NCBI GenBank assembly: GCA_964251965.1
Contig: CAXULQ010000007.1
Span: 1 to 64,000, forward strand
Source: Mucilaginibacter_A sp964251965
GTDB lineage: Bacteria > Bacteroidota > Bacteroidia > Sphingobacteriales > Sphingobacteriaceae
Direction of reading: 5' to 3'
DNA: 64,000 nucleotides
Position numbers and translations under genes: made by a program. Positions 26,698 to 35,631 of this stretch are shown piece after piece. Numbering within the stretch: position 1 is the first letter of the stretch; every line of letters starts with the position of its first letter. The notes under the pieces were generated by a model. The model was not told the DNA's origin. It made no database searches and saw nothing but the letters and a program-made list of their open reading frames with translations.

Positions 26698-27219
26698 TTG
26701 CTAAATGGATTACGTTTGGGCTTAGCTGATATGAAAGAAGAAAAAAGGAAAGCAATATTTGTTATACAAAAAGTCCAGCCGGCATTGCTCGGTTTAATGG
26801 ATGGCTCGGTATCTACTTTAGCACCTATTTTTGCAACAGCAGGCCTTACCGGACAACCCATTAAGGCTTTTTATGTTGGGCTTGCCGCTTCGCTTGGGGC
26901 TGGTATTAGCATGGGTTTGGCAGAAGCTTTATCTGATGACGGTACTGTAACCGGCAGGGGCAGCCCAATAGCAAGAGGCGCAATTACGGCTTTGGCAACG
27001 TCTATTGGCGGTATGCTGCACACACTTCCATTTTTAATTAATAATCTTCATAATGCCCTTCGTTTAGCTTACGTTGTAGTTGTAGTGGAGTTATTGGTGA
27101 TTGCATTAATTCGGTATAAGTTTATGAAAACACCGTTATGGTCTACCATACTACAGGTAATAGTTGGCGGCGGGATTGTTTTTATATTAGGCATATTTTT
27201 AGGAAAAGCAGGAACTTAA
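26698..27219 (+). CDS. VIT/CCC1-type membrane protein (ferritin-like domain missing)
   Basis: This 173-residue membrane protein matches the VIT1/CCC1 (Fe/Mn transporter) fold: QPALLGLMDGSVSTLAPIFA, GAGISMGLAEALSDDGTVTG with a G-S-P-IARG turn, then three further hydrophobic helices. Many relatives (MbfA type) carry an N-terminal rubrerythrin domain, which is absent. The 5' end is uncertain: no upstream ATG exists, TTG at 26698 is the first plausible start and ATG at 26728 the next, and an in-frame stop lies at 26650. It begins the redox operon; the cytochrome b gene follows after 12 bp. Confidence 0.75.
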   Translation: MLNGLRLGLADMKEEKRKAIFVIQKVQPALLGLMDGSVSTLAPIFATAGLTGQPIKAFYVGLAASLGAGISMGLAEALSDDGTVTGRGSPIARGAITALATSIGGMLHTLPFLINNLHNALRLAYVVVVVELLVIALIRYKFMKTPLWSTILQVIVGGGIVFILGIFLGKAGT

Positions 27220-27231
27220 TTTTTAAGAAAA

Positions 27232-27888
27232 ATGGCAGTTATAGAACCGGTAAGAGCGGATATTGAACATCCACAACTTACAAAAAGATATTCAGCAGGT
27301 TTACGGTTATGGCATTGGGTAAATTTAATTGTTATTACCGGCTCCTTGCTTACCGTATTGGTTGATTCGACACTGTTAAAAAAGCGGACCATCACACAAG
27401 TAATTAAAACGGAACTTACAACGATTTCTAATGATCAGGCAAGATCAATTGCCCATACTTTAAATGATAAAGTTTGGGAGTTTCATACCTATTTTGGTTA
27501 CGGCCTTGCCGTTTTGCTGTTGTCGCGTATCGTACTGGAATTTTTTCAACTGGCCGATCAAAAGCTGCTCAAAAAAGCGAAAAGTGCTTATCAGCAATAT
27601 TATATCCTTAAAAAAGACAGGGAGTTAGCCCGGCATGAACTGGTGGTCAAACTGTTGTACTTTGTATTTTACCTATTGCTTATGGTGATGGTGCTAACAG
27701 GACTTAGCCTTGCATTTGAGGATAACATCCCGGCCCTTAAAGCAGTTCATGCCATCCGTCAAATACATGGTTTTTGTATGTATTTAATCCTGGCGTTTAT
27801 TGCAGTTCATATTGCAGGCGTATTACTGGCAGAAAGAAAAGAAGGCAAAGGGATTGTATCTGATATGATAAACGGAGGCAATAGTTAA
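27232..27888 (+). CDS. Cytochrome b/b6-like diheme membrane protein
   Basis: The 218-residue protein resembles Ni/Fe-hydrogenase/formate-dehydrogenase type cytochrome b: four hydrophobic helices with candidate heme-ligating His in LRLWHWVNLI, EFHTYFGYGLAVLL, AVHAIRQIHGFCMYL and AFIAVHIAGVLLAE. It should pass electrons between the quinone pool and a periplasmic or outer-face partner. It follows the VIT-type gene by 12 bp and precedes Rieske, thioredoxin and ApbE genes. The loop between helices 1 and 2 is longer than typical. Confidence 0.85.
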   Translation: MAVIEPVRADIEHPQLTKRYSAGLRLWHWVNLIVITGSLLTVLVDSTLLKKRTITQVIKTELTTISNDQARSIAHTLNDKVWEFHTYFGYGLAVLLLSRIVLEFFQLADQKLLKKAKSAYQQYYILKKDRELARHELVVKLLYFVFYLLLMVMVLTGLSLAFEDNIPALKAVHAIRQIHGFCMYLILAFIAVHIAGVLLAERKEGKGIVSDMINGGNS

Positions 27889-28050
27889 ATTTTATTTAGA
27901 TGATTATTAACGCTGCATCTATCTATTCAACAATTACATTTTCGCCGTTCTTTTTGTTTATCGATACAATTGGCTTGTTCAACGATTCTATCTAACATTA
28001 AAATAATAAATAATGCAATCTTGTTTAACTAATGTATAAGTCAATTTTGG

Positions 28051-28137
28051 ATGCTTCTTTTACCAGGTAAAAAATAGAAGCTTTTACAGTTTTTGTAAAA
28101 AGCGCAAACACAAAAATTATAGGCATAAAAGAAGCAT
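28051..28137. repeat. Dispersed palindromic element (87 bp) within the redox cluster
   Basis: ATGCTTCTTTTACCAGG (28051) faces CATAAAAGAAGCAT (28124-28137); inner arms pair as well (AGCTTTTACA / TGTAAAAAGC). It splits the cytochrome b gene from the Rieske gene, so transcription across it would place a long hairpin in the mRNA. Confidence 0.85.
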
Positions 28138-28172
28138 AGGTTTTTAATACAGAACTTAAAACAATATTACAA

Positions 28173-28598
28173 ATGGACAGAAAAGAATTTTTATCATTAA
28201 TTGGGATTAGTACGGCATCGTTTGCATTAATTAATTGTGTTGGATGTTCAAAAGGTTCTGATGCTTCGTCTTCAACGGTTACCGGCCCTTCCAATGTAAA
28301 TTTTACGCTTGACTTAACTGCTTCGGCCAATGCCAATTTGCTAACTAACGGCGGTTACATCATATCTAACAAAGTTATCGTTGCACGCACTTTGGCCGGT
28401 GCTTACATTGCCGTCCAACAATCCTGCACTCACGAAAGTTATACCTTGATTTATCAGGCTTCCAATCACCGTTTTTATTGCAATAATCATGGCTCTGCAT
28501 TTACAGAAGCTGGCGTTGTGCAAAATAGTCCTGCTACAAAAAATCTAACTACTTACAATACCTTGTTAACCGGCACTTCACTAAAAGTTTACTCCTGA
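28173..28598 (+). CDS. Exported Rieske [2Fe-2S] protein
   Basis: The 141-residue protein starts MDRKEFLSLIGISTASFALI and continues into GCSKGSD, so it may be a lipoprotein or a Tat-like export substrate. It carries the two Rieske ligand motifs C-x-H (QQSCTHESYTL) and C-x2-H (FYCNNHGSAF). It is a single Rieske domain without a catalytic subunit, so it should act as an electron-transfer protein with the upstream cytochrome b. The thioredoxin-like gene starts 10 bp downstream. Confidence 0.9.
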   Translation: MDRKEFLSLIGISTASFALINCVGCSKGSDASSSTVTGPSNVNFTLDLTASANANLLTNGGYIISNKVIVARTLAGAYIAVQQSCTHESYTLIYQASNHRFYCNNHGSAFTEAGVVQNSPATKNLTTYNTLLTGTSLKVYS

Positions 28599-28608
28599 TC
28601 TTGTATAA

Positions 28609-29046
28609 ATGAAAGCGTTAATTGTAATACTTTTTACCACAATTTTATCTCCGATAACCTGGCTTGGTAATTTTCAAGAGGCAAAAACGGAAGCGGTAAA
28701 ATCGCACAAGTTAATTGTAATTAATTTTTCTGGTTCTGATTGGTGCGGCCCTTGTATCCGTTTACGAAAAGAAATATTAGAATCTTCAACTTTCGAAAGT
28801 TACGCTGCTGATCACTTGGTGTTGGTACGTGCTGATTTTCCTCGGCAGAAAAAAAACCAGTTGGATAAAAGCCAAATTAAATTGAACGAAGCTTTGGCAG
28901 ACCAATACAACAATGAAGGCAAATTCCCTTTCACTTTATTGGTTGACGAAAACGGAAAAGTATTGAAAAAGTGGGATGGCTTTCCGGATGTTTCGCCTGC
29001 ACGATTTGTAGAAGAAATCAAATCGATTGACGATGCAAGACATTGA
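28609..29046 (+). CDS. Exported thioredoxin-family protein
   Basis: The 145-residue protein has a short hydrophobic leader (MKALIVILFTTILSPITWLG) and a thioredoxin fold with the active site GSDWCGPCIRLRKEIL and cis-Pro region KFPFTLLVDENGKVL. It likely keeps Cys residues of partner redox proteins reduced in the periplasm, for example for heme or Fe-S assembly. It overlaps the ApbE gene by 14 bases. Confidence 0.9.
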   Translation: MKALIVILFTTILSPITWLGNFQEAKTEAVKSHKLIVINFSGSDWCGPCIRLRKEILESSTFESYAADHLVLVRADFPRQKKNQLDKSQIKLNEALADQYNNEGKFPFTLLVDENGKVLKKWDGFPDVSPARFVEEIKSIDDARH

Positions 29047-29989
29047 AAATGTGACTGAGAAAACCGTTGTACATAAACGGGTTTTAAAGCTGATGGGCAA
29101 CCGTTTTGAAATCAGTGTTGTAAGCGATAGCGCAAATTTCGCCGAAGAAAAAATTGATCTCGCCATTTCAGAAATTAAGCGCATAGAAAAGCTTTTGACC
29201 ACTTTTAGCGAGGATAGCCAAACAAATGAAATTAACCGGAACGCCGGTATTAAACCAGTTAAAGTTGATGCTGAAGTTTTTAATTTGATTCACCGGTCTT
29301 TAAAAATATCAGCTTTAACACAAGGCGCTTTTGATATTACTTACGGTTCTATCGATAAAAGCTTGTGGAATTTTGACGTGAACATGAAAGCTTTGCCTGA
29401 CAGAAAAACAGCACAAGAATCGGTAAGGCTGATCAACTACCAGAACGTTATTTTAAATGCGGATAAACAAACTGTTTTTTTAAAAGAAAAAGGAATGCGC
29501 ATTGGCTTTGGCGGAATCGGTAAAGGTTATGCGGCCGATTGTGCAAAAAATCTTTTACAACAGCAGGGCATTGAAAGCGGAATTGTTAACGCAGCCGGAG
29601 ATTTAATCACTTGGGGAACGCAGCCAAACGGCAAACCCTGGACGATTGCCATAGCCGATCCTGATCATAAAATGCTGCCTGTTTCAACTTTAAACATCAG
29701 TAACATGGCCATCGCCACTTCGGGTGATTATGAAAAATATGCGATTATTAACGGTAAAAAATATTCTCATACTATCGATCCTAAAACCGGATTACCAGTA
29801 AGCGGGATTAAAAGCGTTAGCATAATTTGTCCAAGTGCAGAACTGGCCGATGCCATGGCAACACCAGTAACCGTAATGGGCGTTAAGGTTGGGCTTGACT
29901 TGATTAATCAGCTACAACAAATCGCCTGCGTTATTATCGACGATCATAACCAGATACATACTTCAAAAAACATCAACTTAAAAAACTAA
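29033..29989 (+). CDS. apbE: FAD:protein FMN transferase (ApbE-like)
   Basis: The ATG at 29033 gives 318 residues. ApbE signatures are present: LMGNRFEISVV, LLTTFSEDSQTNEINRNAG, FGGIGKGYAADCAKNLL, GIVNAAGDLITWG, ATSGDYEKY and SHTIDPKTGLPV. ApbE covalently attaches FMN to Thr/Ser of exported flavoproteins. No obvious leader is seen, so export is uncertain. A neighbouring substrate with the S(T)GA(S/T) motif is not obvious in the operon. It is 1 bp from the DUF4266 gene and overlaps the thioredoxin gene, so co-translation is likely. Confidence 0.93.
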   Translation: MQDIENVTEKTVVHKRVLKLMGNRFEISVVSDSANFAEEKIDLAISEIKRIEKLLTTFSEDSQTNEINRNAGIKPVKVDAEVFNLIHRSLKISALTQGAFDITYGSIDKSLWNFDVNMKALPDRKTAQESVRLINYQNVILNADKQTVFLKEKGMRIGFGGIGKGYAADCAKNLLQQQGIESGIVNAAGDLITWGTQPNGKPWTIAIADPDHKMLPVSTLNISNMAIATSGDYEKYAIINGKKYSHTIDPKTGLPVSGIKSVSIICPSAELADAMATPVTVMGVKVGLDLINQLQQIACVIIDDHNQIHTSKNINLKN

Positions 29990-29990
29990 T

Positions 29991-30215
29991 ATGACCAAAC
30001 AAATTTACGCAGCAGCTATAACCGGAATGGCCGTACTCGCCAGTCTTGCTTCCTGCACTTCTGTAAAGCAGTACCAAAAAAACCGGATCAACGATGCAGA
30101 AATGGAGCTTTCGGCCCGTAAAGCACAAAAGTTTGAGCAGAGTTTTCAGTTGTACCGGGAAGGTGCTTCTGGTGCAAATGGCGGTAAAAGTGGCGGTGGT
30201 TGCGGTTGTAATTAA
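29991..30215 (+). CDS. DUF4266 lipoprotein
   Basis: The 74-residue protein has a lipoprotein leader (LASLASC lipobox, Cys near residue 22), a conserved NRINDAEMELSARKAQKFEQ helix, a YREGASGA turn and a Gly/Cys-rich tail (GGGCGCN). It fits DUF4266, which is nearly always found between ApbE and DUF3570 genes. The tail Cys residues could bind metal or a cofactor (inference). Translation starts 1 bp after the ApbE stop. Confidence 0.88.
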   Translation: MTKQIYAAAITGMAVLASLASCTSVKQYQKNRINDAEMELSARKAQKFEQSFQLYREGASGANGGKSGGGCGCN

Positions 30216-30228
30216 CCTGGTATTGTAA

Positions 30229-31437
30229 ATGAGAAAGATATATTTATGTATAGTCGGGTTATATTTAGGCCTTTCCGCTTCGTTTGCGCAAACTGCTACA
30301 GATAGCTCTACCTACAAATCCAGAAAACTGCAGCTTGATGAGGTTAACTTTGTTTCCGGCTACTATCATCAAAATGGTAATAACTCGGCCGTAACAGGTG
30401 GGATTGGTACAGAAAAACTGACCGATTTTGCCAATACGATCGATCTGCAACTATCCAAGTTAAATAAACGGGGCAGAAAAAACACTTACCTTTTCGAATT
30501 AGGTGTCGACCATTACACTTCTGCTTCATCCGATAAAATCGACCCAAACAGTGTTTCATCAGCTTCTTTGTCGGACACGCGGGTTTATCCTTCCTTAAAC
30601 TGGACGCACTCCAACGAAAATACAGGCAACGCTTTTGGCTTTACCGGTTCTTTTTCCCACGAATATGATTACCAATCGTTTGGTGCCGGTTTTAACCTTT
30701 CCCGTTCATCCAAAGATAAAAACACACAGTTTGACCTGAAGTTACAGGCGTTTTTAGATACCTGGAAAGTGATTTTACCTGTAGAGCTACGGCCGGTTGA
30801 TTATGGCTCCGGCTCCGAAAGGGACTCGAGGCCGGTGGACAATACGCCTCGCAATTCCTTCAGTAGTTCTTTTTCGCTATCGCATGTTATTAATGCCTGG
30901 TTGCAAGGGTTAATTGTGGTGGAGCCATCTTATCAGCATGGGTTATTGGCCACTAAATACCAGCGGGATTATTTTACAGATGGATCTGAAAGGGTTGAGA
31001 ACCTGCCAGGCAGCCGATATAAATTACCAGTTGCCGCCAGGCTGAATTACTTTTTGGATGATCATTTTATCATCCGCACCTTTTACCGTTATTACATGGA
31101 TAATTGGGGCATCCAGGCGCACACCGCGGAGATTGAAGTGCCCATAAAATTTACTTCTTTTTTATCGCTTAGTCCTTTTTATCGGTACAACAACCAGACC
31201 GGGACACGTTATTTCGCGCCTTACGGCCAGCACAATGCAAGCGATCAATATTATACAAGCGATTACGACCTGTCAACTTTAAACAGCAGTTTCGTGGGTA
31301 CAGGTATCAGGCTTTCTCCTCCAAAAGGCGTTTTTGGCTGGCAACATTTAAGTTCGCTGGAGCTGCGTTATGGTCATTATGTGCGTTCAACCGGGCTTAA
31401 CTCTGATATTGTAACGTTAAATTTAAAGTTTAAATAA
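30229..31437 (+). CDS. DUF3570 outer-membrane protein
   Basis: The 402-residue protein has a signal peptide (MRKIYLCIVGLYLGLSASFA) and a barrel-like body with many aromatic strands (FELGVDHYTSASSDKIDPNS, VYPSLNWTHSNENTGN, FIIRTFYRYYMDNWGIQAHT, FLSLSPFYRYNNQTGTRYF). These match DUF3570, the partner of DUF4266. It ends the redox operon, 13 bp after DUF4266. It is predicted to be an outer-membrane component of a conserved but functionally unproven electron-transfer or metal-handling system. Confidence 0.9.
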   Translation: MRKIYLCIVGLYLGLSASFAQTATDSSTYKSRKLQLDEVNFVSGYYHQNGNNSAVTGGIGTEKLTDFANTIDLQLSKLNKRGRKNTYLFELGVDHYTSASSDKIDPNSVSSASLSDTRVYPSLNWTHSNENTGNAFGFTGSFSHEYDYQSFGAGFNLSRSSKDKNTQFDLKLQAFLDTWKVILPVELRPVDYGSGSERDSRPVDNTPRNSFSSSFSLSHVINAWLQGLIVVEPSYQHGLLATKYQRDYFTDGSERVENLPGSRYKLPVAARLNYFLDDHFIIRTFYRYYMDNWGIQAHTAEIEVPIKFTSFLSLSPFYRYNNQTGTRYFAPYGQHNASDQYYTSDYDLSTLNSSFVGTGIRLSPPKGVFGWQHLSSLELRYGHYVRSTGLNSDIVTLNLKFK

Positions 31438-31534
31438 GTTCAGCGTAAATTCTTTCTTTAATTCTTTAAGATGCAAATTACCTGTCAAGCGGTAAATTAA
31501 CTTCAATGGCAGTATAAAAAGATATTTGGTATGA

Positions 31535-31542
31535 TATATTTG
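31535..31542 (+). promoter_or_regulatory. Candidate -7 box (TATATTTG) for the DUF1080 gene
   Basis: TATATTTG lies 53 bases before the ATG at 31596, matching TAnnTTTG. A TTTG at 31525 is too close for a -33 box. Confidence 0.4.
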
Positions 31543-31595
31543 CTTGTGATATTTATAAACCATCATTCGCCCTCGTAACTGTAAAACCAATAATT

Positions 31596-32294
31596 ATGAA
31601 AACACTTCTTTTAAACCTATTCACATTTATTGTTTTAACGTATTCGGCATCCGCCCAAAACCAGTTAACCAAATCCGAACAGCAACAGGGCTGGCAATTG
31701 CTATTTAATGGAAAAACAACGCAAGGCTGGCACACTTACTTAAAAACAAATGTTGAACCTGCCTGGAAAGTTGCCAATGGCGTATTACAATTAAACCCTA
31801 AAGCGGAGGGACAAGGGGATTTGTTAACAGACAAGGAATACGAAAATTTTGAATTGTCTTTAGAATGGAATATAGCAGAAGGCGGCAACAGCGGGATTAT
31901 TTTTGGCGTTCATGAAAACCCTGCTTTTAAAGCTACTTATGATACAGGTGTTGAGATGCAGGTTTTAGATAATAAAAATGCCGAAGACAACAAAAAGGCC
32001 AATCATTTGGCGGGATCATTATACGATATGAAAGCGCCAGCACAAGATGTGGCCAAACCTGCCGGCGAATGGAACCTGGTAAAACTGCGCAAGCAAAACG
32101 GACATTTAACCTTTTGGCTCAACAATGTAAAAATAGTGGAAACCCAAATGGGCAGTGATGAGTGGAAAACAATGATTGAAAACAGTAAGTTTAAAACCTG
32201 GAAAAATTTTGCCGCTTACCCAAAAGGCCATATTGCTTTGCAAGATCATGGGTTTCAGGTTTCATTTCGTGCTATTAAGATCAGGCAACTTTAA
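31596..32294 (+). CDS. Secreted DUF1080 (3-keto-disaccharide hydrolase domain) protein
   Basis: The 232-residue protein has a signal peptide ending at ASAQ and one DUF1080 jelly-roll: GWQLLFNGKTTQGWHTY, LLTDKEYENFELSLEWNI, GGNSGIIFGVHENP, GVEMQVLDNKNAEDNKKANH, NGHLTFWLNNVKIVETQMGS and GHIALQDHGFQVSFRAIKI. Family members act on 3-keto-glycosides or bind carbohydrate. It is monocistronic with a TATATTTG box upstream and an element copy downstream. The substrate is unknown. Confidence 0.9.
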   Translation: MKTLLLNLFTFIVLTYSASAQNQLTKSEQQQGWQLLFNGKTTQGWHTYLKTNVEPAWKVANGVLQLNPKAEGQGDLLTDKEYENFELSLEWNIAEGGNSGIIFGVHENPAFKATYDTGVEMQVLDNKNAEDNKKANHLAGSLYDMKAPAQDVAKPAGEWNLVKLRKQNGHLTFWLNNVKIVETQMGSDEWKTMIENSKFKTWKNFAAYPKGHIALQDHGFQVSFRAIKIRQL

Positions 32295-32324
32295 CCAAAC
32301 CTGGAATCATAAGCGGCGTTTTTG

Positions 32325-32413
32325 ATGCTTCTTTTATCGCATAAAAATCAGTAAGAATTTAAGCTGATAGAAAAGGATACAAACATAATTTACCCGCATA
32401 AAAGAAGAAGCAT
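32325..32413. repeat. Dispersed palindromic element (89 bp) with a 3-bp duplication
   Basis: ATGCTTCTTTTATCGC (32325) faces CATAAAAGAAGAAGCAT (32397-32413); the right arm carries an extra GAA. It separates the DUF1080 gene from the permease. Confidence 0.85.
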
Positions 32414-32444
32414 CATTTAAATATGTGCCCATACACTTTTAATA

Positions 32445-33797
32445 ATGGCTGAACCAATACAGGAAAGACGGCTTGGCCTTTTGCATGCAACGGCAATCAA
32501 CATGACGGATATGGTTGGCATCGGGCCTTTTATAACCCTGCCAATGGTTATCGGTATGATGAACGGCCCGTACTTTTTATACGCCTGGCTGGCGGGTGCA
32601 GCTTTATCTATGGTTGATGCAATGGTTTGGAGCGAGTTGGGCGCGGCATTCCCCAAAGCTGGCGGTTCTTATAATTTCCTCAAAGAAACTTATGGAAAAA
32701 ATGGCCTGGGCAGACTGATGAGTTTTCTCTTTGTTTGGCAAACCATGATCCAGGCACCGCTTGTAATTGCTTCTGCGGCTATCGGTTTCGCTGCTTACTT
32801 TTCTTATCTGTTGCCTTTAACAACGCTGGAATCAAAGCTGATGAGCGGCGCAGTGGTGGTTTGCATCGTGCTGTTGCTTTATCGCCGAATTGAGGATATT
32901 GGGAAGATCAGCGTTGTACTTTGGGTGGCCGTTATCCTAACCATACTTTGGATTATTGGCGGAGGAATAGCGCATGGCAATTTCCTGCAACCGATACACC
33001 AAATTAACGACGGGCTTACCATGAACTATGCTTTTATTACCGCGATTGGCTTTGCAAGCGTAAAAAGTGTTTATAGTTACCTCGGCTATTACAATGTTTG
33101 CCATTTGGGAGGAGAAATTATCAATCCATCAAAAAATATTCCCCGAAGTATGTTTCTTTCCATTGCCGGGATTGCCGTTTTATACCTGATGATGAACGTG
33201 AGCGTGGTAAGTGTTATTCCCTGGCAGCAAGCCAAAAACAGTCAGTTTGTAATCAGTGTATTTATGCAGCAATTGGCCGGGCCGCTTGCAGCAAAAATAG
33301 TTACCGGCCTTGTTTTACTGGTCGCTTTTGCTTCTGTTTTTTCGGCTACGCTTGGCTATAGCCGTATTCCATATGCCGCGGCAGTTGACGGCGCTTTCTT
33401 TAAAATTTTTGCAAGGGTACATCCAACAAAAAAATTTCCTGATTTTTCCTTGTTGTTTTTAGGAGGAATAGCTTTTGTTTTTAGTTTGCTGTTTAAGCTT
33501 AGCGATGTAATTAGTGCCGTACTGGCCATGCGGATACTCATCCAGTTTATTGCGCAAGCTATTGGTTTATTAATGCTGAGAAAAGTAAGGTCAAAAGAAG
33601 ATTTTCCGTACAAAATGCCTTTGTTTCCGTTGCCGGTTTATCTGGCGGTCATCTTATGGGCCGGGATACTTTATTCAACAGGACTTACGATGGTTGCAGG
33701 AGGTTTGTTAACGATCAGCATCGGCACAGCAGTATATTTTATAAAGGCAAGGGTAAACCGGGAATGGCCTTTCCTTATTGCAAAAAATAGTAGTTAA
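32445..33797 (+). CDS. APC-family amino acid permease
   Basis: This 450-residue inner-membrane transporter has about 12 hydrophobic segments. The first helix carries the broken GIGPFITLP substrate motif, followed by GAALSMVDAMVWSELGAAFP (helix 2-3 of APC carriers), GGSYNFLKETYG and GGEIINPSKNIPRSM. It should import an amino acid or polyamine by proton or sodium coupling; specificity is unknown. It is convergent with and overlaps the next gene by 4 bp. The ATG at 32445 gives a normal N-terminus. Confidence 0.92.
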   Translation: MAEPIQERRLGLLHATAINMTDMVGIGPFITLPMVIGMMNGPYFLYAWLAGAALSMVDAMVWSELGAAFPKAGGSYNFLKETYGKNGLGRLMSFLFVWQTMIQAPLVIASAAIGFAAYFSYLLPLTTLESKLMSGAVVVCIVLLLYRRIEDIGKISVVLWVAVILTILWIIGGGIAHGNFLQPIHQINDGLTMNYAFITAIGFASVKSVYSYLGYYNVCHLGGEIINPSKNIPRSMFLSIAGIAVLYLMMNVSVVSVIPWQQAKNSQFVISVFMQQLAGPLAAKIVTGLVLLVAFASVFSATLGYSRIPYAAAVDGAFFKIFARVHPTKKFPDFSLLFLGGIAFVFSLLFKLSDVISAVLAMRILIQFIAQAIGLLMLRKVRSKEDFPYKMPLFPLPVYLAVILWAGILYSTGLTMVAGGLLTISIGTAVYFIKARVNREWPFLIAKNSS

Positions 33798-34330
33798 GCT
33801 AAATAAACCCTAAAATTTCTTTTGCCATTATCAACAACCTTAACACCTTTGTTGTCCCAGGCATCGGTAATTTTAATGTCGTTTTCGGTAGCTTCAAAAG
33901 TTAATTTTGGCTTGCCGTCGTCATAATACATTTCCCATTTGCCATCGTATTTATTGTTTTTGAAGCTTCCTTTAGCCTGTAAATTTCCGTTTAGATAATG
34001 GGTGATAAAATAACCATCCTTCAAACCGTCTGGAGTATAAGTCCCTTCTGTAAGCACTAAGCCAGGTGTTAAACGGCTTACATCTTTAACCGGACCAAAA
34101 AATTTACGTTGCTGCATATTGATGTGCGCGTAGCGGATTACCTCACTACAGGAATCTTCAATCAAATCAAATTCATTGTTTAGGGAAAGGTTAACACTGT
34201 CTTTTTTAATAAAATTAAAACGGATGGTACGCCTGGAAACATTGGTGTTGCTTACAGGGGCAAACGTTTGAGCAGAGGAAGAAAAATAAAAAAGCGAACT
34301 TATAATTAAGGAAGTAAAAAATATTTTCAT
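33794..34330 (-). CDS. Exported MORN-like/YwqK-type repeat protein
   Basis: The 178-residue protein has a signal peptide (MKIFFTSLIISSLFYFSSSA) and two to three MORN-like repeats near 95-150 (GTYTPDGLKDGYFITHYLNG, NLQAKGSFKNNKYDGKWEMY, YDDGKPKLTFEA). Such repeats occur in YwqK-type proteins of Bacteroidetes with unknown periplasmic roles. It overlaps the permease stop codon tail-to-tail. A single element arm lies upstream at 34420-34435. Confidence 0.8.
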   Translation of the reverse strand: MKIFFTSLIISSLFYFSSSAQTFAPVSNTNVSRRTIRFNFIKKDSVNLSLNNEFDLIEDSCSEVIRYAHINMQQRKFFGPVKDVSRLTPGLVLTEGTYTPDGLKDGYFITHYLNGNLQAKGSFKNNKYDGKWEMYYDDGKPKLTFEATENDIKITDAWDNKGVKVVDNGKRNFRVYLA

Positions 34331-34555
34331 AGGATAAGATTGGCCTGTTAAATTATAAAAAATAGCGTTATTATTATTTAAAAGAAAAGGATTTTTTAAA
34401 TTTTATTGATACATTTTTAATGCTTCTTTTATAGCATAAAAATTGGAAAGGCTTTTAAAATTGTATTATTGAAAGTATAGCAAATATTTAGAAAACCTTA
34501 AAAATTAACTTTAATAAATCTCTACTTTGATTCTTTAATCAGCATTAACAACATT

Positions 34556-35461
34556 ATGAAATTTAACCAGAAAACTCCTTTAGATACCTTTTTAAATATG
34601 TTGTTTGATCGTTATCAGGCAAAAGTTGCTGCGGTTAAAAAGATTACAGATGCGTTGATCGAACAAGGCGTGGTAAGTTCTCAGCAGGAAATTGTTAATG
34701 ACCACATTGCTTTTCGTACCCTGGGCGTTCCAAATTTAGGTATCCAATCTTTTGAGAAAATTTTTCTGCACCATGGTTATCAGAAAAAAGACTATTATTA
34801 TTTTGAAGGGAAAAAGCTGAACGCTTACTGGTACGCGCCTCCGGCAGAAGAATATCCGCGTGTTTTTATGAGCGAACTTATTGTTGACCAGCTTTCGGCA
34901 CAAGCCCAACAAATCATCCATCAATATACAGGAACTATAAAAACAGATCCTGTGGATATGCTCGACTTAAATAACGGGCAGCAAATCGGCGAATTTTTCC
35001 ATCAATCGCTTTGGCAATTACCAACCAAACCGGATTATTTAGCGCTTTTAAAAGAAAGTGAATATGCGGCCTGGGTAATTTACAACCGCTATTACCTTAA
35101 CCATTACACCATTAGCGTTCATGCTTTAAAAAATGGCTACAACACGCTGGCCAGTTTTGATGATTTTGTAGAAGGTTTGGGTATTAAACTCAATACTTCC
35201 GGCGGTAAAATTAAAGTTAGCGAAGATGGCCTGCTGCTGCAAAGCAGCACAATTGCCGAAATGCAGGACGCAACCTTTGCAGACGGTGAAACTCTAAGTA
35301 TTGCAAGCAGTTATGTGGAATTTGCAGAAAGACTGGTTTTACCCGAGTTTAAAAACCTGTCATCCGACAAAATAAAATCCCGACATAGAAGAGAAGGTTT
35401 TGAAACAAGCAACGCAGATAAAATTTTTGAGAGCACTTATACCAAACAAACCAATTCCTGA
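34556..35461 (+). CDS. DUF1338 protein (HglS/2-oxoadipate dioxygenase-decarboxylase family)
   Basis: This 301-residue soluble protein matches DUF1338: HIAFRTLG near residue 52, AYWYAPPAEEYPRVFMSEL, WVIYNRYYLNHYTISVHAL, FVEGLGIKLNTSGGKIKVSE, DGLLLQSSTIAEMQ and ASSYVEFAERL. Characterised relatives are Fe(II) enzymes converting 2-oxoadipate to 2-hydroxyglutarate in lysine breakdown, using two His and one Glu; His51 and His187 with the late Glu are candidates. Short Bacteroidetes forms may differ in substrate. There is no operon partner. Confidence 0.85.
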   Translation: MKFNQKTPLDTFLNMLFDRYQAKVAAVKKITDALIEQGVVSSQQEIVNDHIAFRTLGVPNLGIQSFEKIFLHHGYQKKDYYYFEGKKLNAYWYAPPAEEYPRVFMSELIVDQLSAQAQQIIHQYTGTIKTDPVDMLDLNNGQQIGEFFHQSLWQLPTKPDYLALLKESEYAAWVIYNRYYLNHYTISVHALKNGYNTLASFDDFVEGLGIKLNTSGGKIKVSEDGLLLQSSTIAEMQDATFADGETLSIASSYVEFAERLVLPEFKNLSSDKIKSRHRREGFETSNADKIFESTYTKQTNS

Positions 35462-35529
35462 GAAAAATGAACAACAACTTTTAGTAGTTTGATGTGTAAT
35501 TGCAAGATCAATTTTAAACCAAACTTTAC

Positions 35530-35623
35530 ATGCTTCTTTTATCACAATAAATTTATGTTTGGATATTTTTATCGATACAAATAACGTCCAACTTTAATGT
35601 TTTTTAGGCGATAAAAGAAGCAT
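35530..35623. repeat. Dispersed palindromic element (94 bp)
   Basis: ATGCTTCTTTTATCAC (35530) and GATAAAAGAAGCAT (35610-35623), with extended inner pairing (ATAAATTTATG; TTTTTTAGGC). It lies between the convergent DUF1338 and receptor genes, where a bidirectional hairpin would act well as a terminator. Confidence 0.85.
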
Positions 35624-35631
35624 TAAAAATG

